From positions 81,554 through 145,553 of the forward strand of contig NW_024756571.1 of NCBI RefSeq assembly GCF_018991925.1: DNA of 64,000 bases, written 5' to 3'. The notes under the pieces were generated by a model that saw only the letters and a list, made by a program, of their open reading frames with translations, was not told the origin of the DNA and made no database searches. Each line of letters opens with the position of its first letter. Position 1 is the stretch's first letter. This stretch comes from Homarus americanus (lineage: Eukaryota; Arthropoda; Malacostraca; Decapoda; Nephropidae). Both the position numbers and the translations under genes were made by a program. This document shows, in pieces, positions 37,923 to 48,159 of this stretch.

Positions 37923-38456
37923 CTTATGTGAACACAGGACAACGTAGATGGTTAAGTGTAGGTAGTCTGGATATCATTATGGTATTACAGGCTCAAGTTG
38001 TTGATGTAAATGTAAGATATTTTTGTTAGTTTTTAAGTCAAGTTTTATTGATATTCTTAAGGTAATAATTTTCATTTTCAATTCTTCACATGTGACATAC
38101 TGTACTTAGATGAACACGCTTTCTTTTAGATATGATGATGAATGCTGCTAGACTTTTGAAACGTCATTAAAGTTAAACCAGTTAAGGCACTTTGTGTATG
38201 TGTTTACACTTGAATAAATAAACAACTGAGGATTATAGTTCATCAGGGACTCATTCTATATATCCAAACCACCTCTGCAGTGTGTTCTTCGATCTGAAAA
38301 CCATTCTCAACAACACTTGCTATTATATTAAATTTTATATTTTGGGTTTGATAAGGCAAGAGATTTGTCGAAACGCTGCCAAATAAATGTTGCTGTTTAT
38401 CAGTATATCGGTACTGTTAAGTTCACGAACTCATGCTACAGAAGCCGGTACGTACC
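37923..38456. other. Unassigned sequence with a weak hairpin motif
   Basis: No gene. TTTGATAA, then stem GGCAAG/TTTGTC (with G-U pairs), then GAAACG lies at 38347-38377. It resembles the Penelope-tail motif but lacks the CTGANGA core, so it is not called as a ribozyme. Confidence 0.35.
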
Positions 38457-39128
38457 TTACTGAGGATCGGTGCTGTGGTCCCCTTCAAAATATTCGCCTT
38501 GCGATGCTATACACGCATGCCAGTGTTTCTTCCACCACTGGAAACATTTCTGGAACTCACTTTCTGGAATAACTTTTATGGCTGCCATCGTGCTACTCTG
38601 AATGTCATCCACATCTTGAAAATGCGTCCCTTTGATGCGTTTCTTCAGCGAAGGAAATAGAAAAAAAGTCACACAGGGTCAGGTCAGGTGAATAAGGAGG
38701 GTGTTCCAGTAAGGTAATTTGTTTCTCGACCAAAAACTCCCGCACTATTAATGCCGTGTGTGCTGGGGCATTGTCATGATGCAGGAATCACTTGTTTCCA
38801 GCGAAAAGTAGGGGACGTTTTTGTATAACTTTTTCTCTGAGCCTTCTAAGCACCTCGAGATAGTGACACTGGTTCACACCCTGTCCTGGAGGAACAAATT
38901 TTTTCAATGTTTTCCTCAGTCCTGCTCGTTGTTGGTCGTCCTTCTCTGTCATCATCTGCCTCGTTTTCTCTTCCCTCAGAAAATCGCTTAAACCACTTGT
39001 AAACTGATGTTTTCTTGAGCGCGTTATCCCCCTAAACTTGAGTTAACATGTCCTAAATTTCAGGCCGTTTTCCCCAGTTTCAAGAGAAACTTGATGTTCG
39101 TTCTTTGTTCTAAAACAAAATCTGTCAT
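38457..39128 (-). pseudogene. Mariner transposase, internally deleted
   Basis: The minus strand starts ATG at 39128 with MTDFVLEQRTNIKFLLKLGK, the typical mariner N-terminus. Next come a helix-turn-helix part (KTSVYKWFKRFSEGREN) and EGRPTTSRTEENIEK. At about 38900 it jumps to FVPPGQGVNQCHYLEVLRRL, then REKVIQKRPLLFAGNK, LHHDNAPAHTALIVREFL (second catalytic Asp), HPPYSPDL (third, Asp) and a C-terminus QWWKKHWHACIASQGEYFEG. Intact mariner transposases are about 345 aa. Here ~670 bp remain, so roughly 360 bp are gone, including the first catalytic Asp. There are also stops (after LGK-TA and after GNK) and frameshifts. It is clearly inactive. The terminal inverted repeats were not identified. Confidence 0.88.
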
Positions 39129-39299
39129 TATCGCGACAAAACCAGAAAACATTTTGATACACTAGCTGCCATTGCACCTATCCGACTTGAAGAGATCGAC
39201 GATACAACTGGGGTAGTAAGAGAAGGGATCAAGGTCACATGCACGCCACTCACACTCGTTACAGTTGAGCCACACGGCGAGTTCGCGAATATATATATG
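39129..39299. other. Spacer between mariner relic and dispersed repeat
   Basis: It may contain the mariner 5' untranslated part and inverted repeat. I could not pair it with the other side. Confidence 0.4.
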
Positions 39300-40074
39300 T
39301 AAGGGCGGAAACGATCTTCCTGCTCGTTCCCGCTGCTTTCTCGCTCGTTTGCTGGTGCGATCAACATTTGGGAAGGTTGGACAGAGGTGTGAACGGCAGC
39401 GGCTGCCTGTGTCACGGGCAGATTCACCAAAGCCGCCATACAGTCACTATCTAGCTACCCCGCTGTTCATCAAATTCTGGCTGTGATCTCATCATAGGTC
39501 CTGGACTCGTGGGCTGTGTCCCCAGACCTTCACCTATTGACTGTCAATTCTCTGGTCATTTACCACTACCACATACCAAGACCGTCAGTTCATCTCATTC
39601 CGTCTGTGCCCCGGTGTTCTCCTGCCATTTCAAGACATCGGCTGCTGTCGCTCCAGTGTGGAGTTGAATGGACGCTTCCCTACCCTGAGTGTGGATCACC
39701 GTGTTCCAGAACCTTCCCCCAGGGCCACTGCCGTAGGAAATATCTGTTCATTGTTTGATTCTATCAGTTGTTGACTCCCATTAATTGTTTGATTCTATTA
39801 GTTGCTGACTCCCATTAATTGTTTGCTCCCTTTAATTGTTTGCTTCCATTAATTGTTTGACTCCATTAACTGTTGACTGCCTTAACTGTTTGACTCCCGT
39901 AAATGTTATTTGATGTTTGTTGAGTGGTGTCAGAGTTTTGGGTTATATTTTTTTTAGTAAAGAAATGTCAATCTCAAACGGTTGTTTGTTATTCCTCGGA
40001 AAACCATGGTCCTTGACTTTCTTTTATTAAGATCCTGATTGGTCTGGTAAGGGATTTCTATCCCTAAGTCCCTA
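39300..40074 (+). repeat. Dispersed ~0.8-kb repeat, copy 1
   Basis: Its reverse complement matches 44268-45060. The match is strong from CTACCCCGCTGTTC (39454) through ATCTCATCATAGGTCCTGGA, AGAACCTTCCCCCAGGGCC, CTCGGAAAACCATGG and GGGATTTCTATCCCTAAGTCC (40050-40072), and weaker in the first 150 bp. It contains an internal short tandem of CATTAATTGTTTGA(C/T)TC (39762-39905). No ORF is conserved between the copies, and the element type is unknown. Confidence 0.8.
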
Positions 40075-40261
40075 ACATTTTGGCTATATCGTTTTCAGTC
40101 ACCCATCACACACACCCACCCCCTCCCTTCCCTCACAAACGGTAAAAGTGAAACCATTTGAGTGAAGGTGAATAAATAACGACCAGTACGTCTTTTTGAC
40201 CGTTTTCTGTCATTCAGAATATTCATGAGTGGCCCCAAGTGTGTTGAACTGTTAAAGCTGG
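40075..40261. other. Short spacer
   Basis: CA/CCC-rich sequence near 40100-40140. No gene. Confidence 0.5.
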
Positions 40262-40458
40262 CCGTTCACCCCTCCTTACACCACCTGACCGTTCACTCCC
40301 ACCTTACACCACCTGACCGTTCACCCCACCTTACACCACCCAGCCGTTCACCCCACCTTACACCACCCAGCCGTTCACCCTACCTTACAACCACCCAGCC
40401 GTTCACCCCACCTTACACCACCCAGCCGTTCACCCCACCTTAAACCACCTGGCCGTTA
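40262..40458 (+). repeat. 27-bp minisatellite
   Basis: Seven copies of a 27-bp unit containing CCGTTCACCCCACCTTACAC. 27 bp is 9 codons, hence the SPHLTPPSR frame at 40225-40443. Confidence 0.92.
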
Positions 40459-40855
40459 ACCTTACACCAGATGGATAAGAACACCGACTTAACCAAACTG
40501 GATATATAGAATCACATTAACGGGATTGACAGGTATTATACTAGTGTGCATGTATGTGTCCAAACTAACCAACAGGTCAGGTGTGTATGTGAATAAGGCG
40601 TGTGTAACATCCGACACACACACACCCACACACACACACACACACGCACACAACCATCGAAATAGTATGCCCAGACATTAAATGGTTCTATATTATAAAG
40701 TGCGACATTTTTCTCTTCTCTTTAGGCTCTTACCCATATATAATTAATCACTGCTTCATATTATATCGGTCGTGTATAATCGTATGTTTGAATTATATTA
40801 GATGAATTATAATGATCCGATTAAATGGGAAAACACGTTAATGAGGAAAATGTTG
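40459..40855. other. Spacer with (CA)n
   Basis: Contains a (CA)n microsatellite at about 40615-40652. The rest is AT-rich and without genes. Confidence 0.6.
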
Positions 40856-42103
40856 GTACCTGTGTTTTATGGTGATAGTTGTTACCCGTGTTTTATGGTG
40901 ATAGTTGTTACCCGTGTTTTATGGTGATAGTTGTTACCGGTGTTTTATGGTGATAGTTGTTACCAGTGTTTTATGGTGATAGTTGTTACCCGTGTTTTAT
41001 GGTGATAGTTGTTACCCGTGTTTTATGGTGATAGTTGTTACCCGTGTTTTATGGTGATAGTTGTTACCAGTGTTTTATGGTGATAGTTGTTACCAGTGTT
41101 TTATGGTGCTAGTTAATACCCGTGTTTTATGGTGAGAGTTGTTACCCGTGTTTTATGGTGATAGTTGTTACCAGTGTTTTATGGTGCTAGTTAATACCCG
41201 TGTTTTATGGTGAGAGTTGTTACCCGTGTTTTATGGTGATAGTTGTTACCCGTGTTTTATGGTGATAGTTGTTACCCGTGTTTTATGGTGATAGTTGTTA
41301 CCAGTGTTTTATGGTGATAGTTGTTACCCGTGTTTTATGGTGATAGTTGTTAACCGTGTTTTATGGTGATAGTTGTTACCCGTGTTTTATGGTGATAGTT
41401 GTTACCCGTGTTTTATGGTTATAGTTGTTACCAGTGTTTTATGGTGATAGTTGTTACCCGTGTTTTATGGTGATAGTTGTTACCAGTGTTTTACGGTGAT
41501 AGTTGTTACCCGTGTTTTATGGTGATAGTTGTTACCAGTGTTTTATGGTGCTAGTTAATACCCGTGTTTTATGGTGAGAGTTGTTACCAGTGTTTTATGG
41601 TGATAGTTGTTACCCGTGTTTTATGGTGATAGTTGTTACCAGTGTTTTATGGTGATAGTTGTTACCAGTGTTTTATGGTGATAGTTGTTACCAGTGTTTT
41701 ATGGTGCTAGTTAATACCCGTGTTTTATGGTGAGAGTTGTTACCCGTGTTTTATGGTGATAGTTGTTACCCGTGTTTTATGGTGCTAGTTAATACCCGTG
41801 TTTTATGGTGAGAGTTGTTACCCGTGTTTTATGGTGATAGTTGTTACCCGTGTTTTATGGTGATAGTTGTTACCCGTGTTTTATGGTGATAGTTGTTACC
41901 AGTGTTTTATGGTGATAGTTGTTACCAGTGTTTTATGGTGCTAGTTAATACCCGTGTTTTATGGTGAGAGTTGTTACCCGTGTTTTATGGTGATAGTTGT
42001 TACCAGTGTTTTATGGTGCTAGTTAATACCCGTGTTTTATGGTGAGAGTTGTTACCCGTGTTTTATGGTGATAGTTGTTACCCGTGTTTTATGGTGATAG
42101 TTG
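40856..42103 (+). repeat. 26-bp minisatellite with higher-order structure
   Basis: About 48 copies of a 26-bp unit with core GTGTTTTATGGTGATAGTTG followed by TTACCC, TTACCA or TTACCG. The period is clean. Variant monomers with GGTGCTAGTTAATACCC lie at 41106, 41184, 41548, 41704, 41782, 41938 and 42016, always a multiple of 26 apart (3, 14, 6, 3, 6, 3 units) and always followed by a GGTGAGAGTTG monomer. Confidence 0.97.
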
Positions 42104-42140
42104 GGAGTAATAGATTATGTGTCTGCATTTATTTACATGA

Positions 42141-42144
<4 letters not shown>

Positions 42145-42228
<84 letters not shown>
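42145..42228. repeat. (GT)n microsatellite
   Basis: 84 bp of GT, uninterrupted. Confidence 0.95.
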
Positions 42229-42230
<2 letters not shown>

Positions 42231-42559
42231 GGTCAATGCGACACAGGCTCATCCTCTAAGTAACAGTCATGTTAGAGGAGATCGACAAGTCAGTCAACAA
42301 ATGTCAGATAATCAACAAGGTGCGGCTTGAAGTGACAGGCTGGACTGCTGTGTCCTGGTAGTAGGGGGCCCATACGTGCGCGCGCCGGTGTGTAGGCCAC
42401 CCCTCTGTGGGCGACACTCCACACATCAGAATGATACCGTGGTAGCAAGAATTGTCACACCTAACACTTGTTTATATATATCCTTGGCAGAAATAACCAC
42501 TATTTCTATGGTCGCACTGATGTAATATTAGTTATATATACTCACTTGGTCGGCTGACA
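42229..42559. other. Unassigned sequence
   Basis: No ORF or repeat recognised between the (GT)n and the LINE. Confidence 0.45.
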
Positions 42560-43892
42560 CTATCCTCTAACTACCGCCCAATCAGTCTAACATCAATAGA
42601 AGGCAAATTACTGGAAGCAATCATTTCAAACTCTATTCGAAATCACCTGGAGAAGCACCGATTGATCAATGATTCCCAGCATGGCTTCACAAGCGGACGT
42701 TCTTGTCTAACTAATCTATTTACATTCTTTTCATCAGTTTTCGAATCGGTGAACGAGGGGCACAATTATGATGTGGTATATCTCGACTTTAGCAAAGCCT
42801 TCGACAGAGTCCCCCACGAAAGACTAATTAGAAAGGTAGAAGCACATGGCATCAAAGGTAATATCCTTAAATGGATTAGGGCGTGGTTACAGGACAGGAA
42901 ACAGCGAGTGAGCATTAATGGCACTAAGTCCCATTGGAGCAACGTCACAAATGGAGTTCCCCAAGGCTCAGTACTTGGACCATTATTATTTATTATATAC
43001 ATAAACGACATAGATATCGGCATAGACAGCAACATAAGCAAATTTGCTGACGAGGACTCCGCAAAACTACAGGAAGATCTAAACAAATTTTTCGAATGAT
43101 CTGAAAAATGGCAGATGAAATTCAACGTGGACAAATGTAAAGTACTCAGTATAGGAGATGTAAACAGGGAAACTAGATACCAGATGAACAACGATGCCAT
43201 AGAGAAATCCGACTGCGAGAGAGATTTAGGAGGAATGATAAGTAGGAACCTTAAGCCAAGTAAACAATGTGTTTTTGCTCGTAACAAGGCTAATAAAGTA
43301 CTTGGGTTCATACAAAGGAGTGTTAGTTACAAGACTAGCGAGGTCATCCTAAAACTGTATCTTGCTCTTGTGAGACCACACCTGGATTACGCAGTTCAGT
43401 TCTGGTCACTGTGTTACAGAATGGATGTAGAATCCTTGGAAAGAATTCAGAGGAGAATGACAAGAATAATCCCGGGCATTAGGAACCTTGAGTATAGAGA
43501 CAGGTTAAAGCATCTTAATTTGCACTCCCTCGAGAGATGTAGAGCGAGGGGCGACCTGATAGAGGTGTATAAGTGGAAGGCAGGGCTAAACAAAGGGGAC
43601 ATTACAAAGGTACTCAAACTATCCAACCAGGAGCGAACTCGTAACAATGGTTTTAAATTAGACAAATTTAGATTTAGGCGTGAAATAGGTAAACACTGGT
43701 TTGGAAACAGAGTAGTGGATGCATGGAACAAGTTACCAAATATCATCATTAACTCGAATACGCTGAATAGCTTCAAACATAGGTTGGATGCTTATATGAG
43801 CAATAGGGCTTGGGTGTAAACGGGACTGCCCAGTATGGGCCAAGGGGCCCGCTGCAGTTTCCTTCATTCTTATGTTCTTATGTTCTTATAAG
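42560..43892 (+). pseudogene. 5'-truncated CR1-like LINE ORF2 (reverse transcriptase) and 3' end
   Basis: The frame opens inside the RT domain: NYRPISLTSIEGKLLEAIIS (about 42572), NDSQHGFTSGRSCLTN, VVYLDFSKAFDRVPHERL (first catalytic Asp), GVPQGSVLGPLLFIIYIND, then KFADEDSAKLQEDL. Family members have FADDT at this point followed by ~12 more residues. Here a deletion leaves FADE, so the second catalytic pair is lost. A TGA stop replaces the usual Trp at 43097-43099. The C-terminal part (43115-43819) is open and includes VLGFIQRSVSYK, VRPHLDYAVQFWS and VVDAWNKLPNIII. The 3' end has TGGGCCAAGGGGCCCGCTGCAG and the tail TTCTTATGTTCTTATGTTC (43866-43890). A short octamer-repeat tail is a hallmark of the CR1 group. 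The endonuclease part is missing. Confidence 0.88.
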
Positions 43893-44267
43893 GTGACCGT
43901 TACTTGGGGGTGGGGCGACCGCAAGCGTAGAGCACTTGGCCCCATAAGGGCGAGAGTCTCGATGCCACCCCTGCCAAAGTAGGCCTATCGACACTGGCAC
44001 CTGCAGTAGCCGTCCATCCAAATACTCACAAAATCGCTTGGTGATCGCCGGTGAACACATGGAATATTTGCGTTTAATGCCGTAAGGGATGAGAAGAACC
44101 TTCGGTGACAATGCTTAGGGTGACATCCGATATTCACCGACACACTGTGAAATTCCCGCTCCCACACTCCGAATATGTCCCCTCCAATAACACTTTAGAA
44201 CAGGGAGGACACTCCACCACACCCACGCCGCGCTGGCCCACTACTATTACTACTACTGTAAGGGCCT
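43893..44267. other. Unassigned sequence
   Basis: No gene. A 65-nt stretch at 43907-43971 can close a 7-bp acceptor-like stem (GGGGTGG/CCACCCC) but fails as a tRNA (see rejected items). Confidence 0.45.
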
Positions 44268-45060
44268 GGGACTTAGGGATAGAAATCCCTTGCCAGCCTA
44301 ATCAAGACCTTATAAAAGGAAAGTCAAGAACCATGGTTTTCCGAGGGATAGCAAACAACCGCTCGAGATTGACATCTCTTTACTATAAAATTGACACAAA
44401 ACTCTGACACCACTCACACAAATATCAAATAACAATTACAGGAGACAAACAATTATAAGAATCAAACAATTAATGGAGTCAACAATTAATGGAATCAAAT
44501 AATTAAGAGAATCAAACAATTACGGGAGTCAAACAATTAAAGGAATCAAACAATTAAGGGACTCAAACAATTACGGGAATCAAACAATTAAAAGGAGTCA
44601 AACAATGAACAGAGATTTCCTACGGCGGCGGCGGCCCTGGGGAAGGTTCTGGAAAGCAGTGATCCGCTCTCCGGGAGGGGGGGGGGGGGAAGGTCAAGTC
44701 AGCTTCCTCACTTGAGCGACAGCGGGCGATGTCTTGCTACATAGGAGAAATGGCAAGATGCACAGAGGGTGTGGAGGAACTGGCGATGATGTGGCAGCCG
44801 CGGTAGTAGCTGGGGTAGGTGTCCGGAGATTGACAGTCGATTTATGAAGGTCTGGGGAAACAACCCATGAGTCCAGGACCTATGATGAGATCACAACCAA
44901 AATTTGAACGAACAGCGGGGTAGTGTAGCTGTATTGACGGCGAGGTAGTGTCTGATCTGTGTGTTGAGGTGGCAGTGACGTTCTCACCTCCGTCTACCCC
45001 CCCCCCCCAAGTGGGGGACGCGAACAAGCAAACAAGCGGTGGGCAACCATCCTGCTCGTT
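44268..45060 (-). repeat. Dispersed ~0.8-kb repeat, copy 2 (inverted)
   Basis: This is the inverted counterpart of 39300-40074. It contains the inverted CAAACAATTAA(T/G)G tandem at 44430-44610, CCCTGGGGAAGGTTCTGGAA at 44634-44653 and TCCAGGACCTATGATGAGAT at 44872-44891. It has a G-run near 44685 and a C-run near 45002. The copies are 4.2 kb apart and visibly diverged. Confidence 0.8.
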
Positions 45061-45202
45061 ACAGCCCTGACAACTACTACTCTTACTTTTTTTTAAAGAT
45101 AGTGGCACCTCCAGCCTCCCCAAAAGCCAAACCTTCGCCACCTGTTTATTACCTTAATATTAAATATCCTAATATATATGTAGCTATCCTAGTTGTGTTG
45201 AG

Positions 45203-45603
45203 TTAGTTGAGCCGCAGATCTATGCGGCATTCAGTGACTGTAGCCTCATAGTCAATATCTGCAACTGTTGTCGGCATTGGGGCAGAAGCTCTTGTTCCCC
45301 TGAGGCAGAGCAAAGCCGACCGAAGGAGAGAGAAAGACAGTCGACATCTCATCCAGGCTGTAACGAAACTTCTGGGCTGCTGCTTCTGTTCGGAGATCAC
45401 CTCCGCGAGTCTGGCGTAGAAACATCTTGCGCTTGGGCCCATCCCACCAGAGGTTGTGAACACTAGAGGAGTGAAGCTGCCTTGATCAACGTTTTGAATT
45501 CTCTCCCCATATGCCCTTATCTTGTCGTTCTCGTTCCTTCTGTGTGCAGCATCGAGAGCTAGGTTACGGTGACATACGGCCATGGGATAAAAAATCCTGA
45601 TGT
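45203..45603 (-). pseudogene. Retroelement ORF2 C-terminal fragment
   Basis: The minus strand reads DIRIFYPMAVCHRNLALDAA, YGERIQNVDQGSFTPLVFTT, SGGMGPSARCFYARLAEVIS and AWMRCRLSFSLLRSALLCLRG. From family knowledge, this set (GSFTPLVF..GGMG..FY.RLA..W.RC.LSFSLLRSA) is the conserved C-terminal tail of RT-encoding retroelements common in cnidarian, mollusc and crustacean genomes. I cannot assign a clade from this piece. The upstream end stops exactly at the (CTA)n/(AAT)n microsatellite, which the open frame continues through as poly-Val/poly-Leu. Confidence 0.65.
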
Positions 45604-45709
<106 letters not shown>

Positions 45710-46124
45710 ACCAATAAGGTCACTTCTCAACTGCTAACACTAACTGTTCTACATATATTTTGCTCTAGTTCTGCCCGTGAGGTTTTCCCGAACATATGAT
45801 AACTTATCAATTTCAAATTTTATTAAAGTCGGATGATCAGAACCCTCGTATTGGTCGTCCCTGCTCCGAGTGACGTAAGGGAGTGGCTGGCGCATTACAG
45901 ACATGTTCCTTCTGTATCAACAAAAATATCCTTTACAAATCTTAAGATTGGTTTCAGAACAAGATCAAATGAATTTGCATTGGTGCCATTGGATCACCCG
46001 ATGGATTCGCCCCCAACCGCTACCTGGGTTAAGGTTAAAGTTAAGACTAGGTTAGGCTAGGTTAGGCTAGGTTAGATTAATCTTCAGGGATTCCTTTTCA
46101 TTCGCCAATTATATTTTAACCTAC
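45710..46124. other. Unassigned sequence with short TTAGG-like run
   Basis: GGTTAGGCTAGGTTAGGCTAG at 46051-46074 is degenerate telomere-like sequence. No gene seen. Confidence 0.5.
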
Positions 46125-46470
46125 ATCAACAAAAAGTATACCCAGGTTGAGTACTTCTCTACAGCATGTGACGCCGTAAACAACAATACATCACTGGAGA
46201 AGCTATACCACTACTGCATGAGAGGCTGAAGCAACAAGTGGTTTCCGTCGTATTTAACATAGAGGAAGCAGTTTGTTTACTTTAATGACCATCAATCTCA
46301 TTCATCATCTGTCTCGTGGAGCGTCACACACGGCCCCAGCCTCGGACCACTGATTTCATTGTGTGTAAATAACTCTTGTGCTCCAGTGAAGTACTTTCCA
46401 CTTGGTGACGGCAGTACGTTAGCCAAATATCTTCCTCCAATATTAGGCGCCATGAATCTTAAGTTATCAA
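46125..46470 (+). pseudogene. Decayed RT-domain fragment of a LINE
   Basis: In shifting plus-strand frames: VEYFSTACDAVNN (equivalent to FLDLSKAFDTVN), SLEKLYHYCMRG, NKWFPSYLT, RKQFVYFNDHQSHSSSVSW, HGPSLGPLISLCVNN (equivalent to PQGS.LGPLLF..YIND), then LGDGSTLA (equivalent to FADDT). The order is right for RT blocks 3-5, but all catalytic Asp positions are degraded or changed. The style matches the LINE whose ORF1 and endonuclease lie downstream at 47.4-50.0 kb. Confidence 0.65.
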
Positions 46471-47409
46471 GAGAGTGTTACTGGGTTACAACACTTCAGA
46501 CTTTCTAGCAACAACAGATGCTCCCCAGATTGTATCTTAACAAGAAAATAAAAACTTCTCGATTTAAATGTATTAAATATTATCTGGTATGTGGATGTCA
46601 GAACTAGCTTCTTGATTTACGAACAAAAATATTCTTGGACTTTGGGCAAAAGTAACATTTAATCCAGTTCATCAACAGAGGACACTACAACTCTCAACAG
46701 ATGCATCACAAACATTTGTTTAATAAATTTTGATTTAAATCACATTATGTTGATTTTGTATTACAAGTTGCGATGGTCGGCCGCTTATAGTAATCTCAAG
46801 CATGTTTGTACTATGCCGACCCTGAGCCTTGAAAAACCCCATTACATAATTTGGTAACAGGAGAAATATTTTACCCTCAGGCCAGAGATTACTACTGATA
46901 GGCTTGTACGATAGGATAAACACACACACTGCATTCAAAACAGAATCAACAAACATTGTTGCATCGTAGACGTTACTTGTCAGGTGCTCAACACAGAGCG
47001 TGACAACACTCTACTGCCATACACTACTCAACTAGGACGCGAGACCTTTGGCTACTGTCATCAATGTCTGACTTGGGAGAACCTGACCACCCGATTAAAA
47101 TATTTGTAAGCTTTTAGCTGTCACAATGCTTACCGCCGAGCTTCAATTATTTTTAAATCTGTTCATTTAGTCAAAGTACCGTCCTCATATCTGAGGGTTG
47201 GCGACCACAGTCATTCTAAACGTTTTCAGGCTGATTTTACCAATCCCATAAGATTTGGCATCTCTCGAGGGATCCAGTTTTTAATTGCCTAAATCTGTTA
47301 ACCATATGATAATATTTACTGTTAGTTCAGAACACACGAGAAAGAACACTTAAGAACCCTGATCTCCTTGAACCACCACCACAACTCATGACTTTATCTC
47401 AAGGACCAC
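46471..47409. other. Unassigned sequence, possibly decayed LINE 3' part
   Basis: There is a hint of a LINE C-terminal region near 47160-47270 (VPSSYLRVGDHSHS), but it is too weak to annotate. No other gene. Confidence 0.35.
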
Positions 47410-47971
47410 GTGAAAATTAGCCCCCTCCACTTTTTTCACCGTAAGAGTATCCTCCCTAACGGTAACCCAACGAACCGAACACTCAAGACCCAGATTCGGC
47501 AGATGAATGAAGAGAGTTCCAAGCTCAAAACGGAGCTAACGACAACAGCAGACCGGGTGGATTATGTGGATGACATGGGGCGGCGAAACAACCTCAGGAT
47601 TGCCGGACTCGCCGAAGATAACCACGCCTGCTGAATGGTCATTTTAAACTTCCTGAAGTAAAGTTTGACCGTGTTCAACTCGTCGGGAAACCTAACTTCT
47701 CCCGCCCCTGCGACATCATAATAAATTTTCATCCCCCTCTGACCGTGACAAAGTGTTTTATCAGCGCAGTAAGCTGAAAGGCACCACTATCTTCGTCAAC
47801 GAGGACCTCTGCCCAGGTACGACTAAAACCCGCCTGCAGCAAATGGACCCGTTTAAAGAAGCCAGGAAACAAGGGAAACACGTGACGTTCAGTCATAAAA
47901 CCCTTGTTGTGAGGGATCTGGCAAGTGGATACCCGCCAACTCACCCACCCGCTGTACCCCCTCCCCACTGA
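47410..47971 (+). pseudogene. LINE ORF1 (L1-ORF1p-like RNA-binding protein), broken
   Basis: The first part has a coiled-coil-like stretch (IRQMNEESSKLKTELTTTAD) followed by MGRRNNLRIAGLAED, the start of the RRM-like domain. A stop at 47632 and a frameshift near 47725 separate it from FDRVQLVGKPN, RPCDIIINF, then DRDKVFYQRSKLKGTTIFVN and EDLCPGTTKTRLQQMDPFKE and ARKQGKHVTFSHKTLVVRD. This is the C-terminal domain pattern of L1-type ORF1 proteins (Transposase_22 family), which bind LINE RNA as trimers. No in-frame ATG is evident: the open frame begins at a GTG and may be 5'-truncated. It is followed ~200 bp later by the ORF2 endonuclease region of what is probably the same element. Confidence 0.75.
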
Positions 47972-48159
47972 GGGGGAACCAGCCACTGTCGCTATTACCT
48001 GAGGGTTCCCCCATGCCGGCCAACTCAGCTACACGTCTACCCTCTGTGGTGGAAACCAGCAGCCCTCAAAACTAAGTGACAGGCGCACCTTCCACTCAAT
48101 CTGGGAATCACCCTCAACAGTACCGGTCACCTTAATTGTGTTGGTTGTAGCACTTGTGA

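Noticed and set aside
38131..38170. ATGATGATG...GAAACGTC as another hammerhead-like motif
   Set aside because: The sequence between the two boxes does not form a paired stem.
43907..43971. tRNA-like fold with a 7-bp GGGGTGG/CCACCCC stem
   Set aside because: It is too short (65 nt), has no standard T-loop (TTCGANN), an AGTCTCGATG in its place, and no proper anticodon arm. At best it is a tRNA-derived relic.
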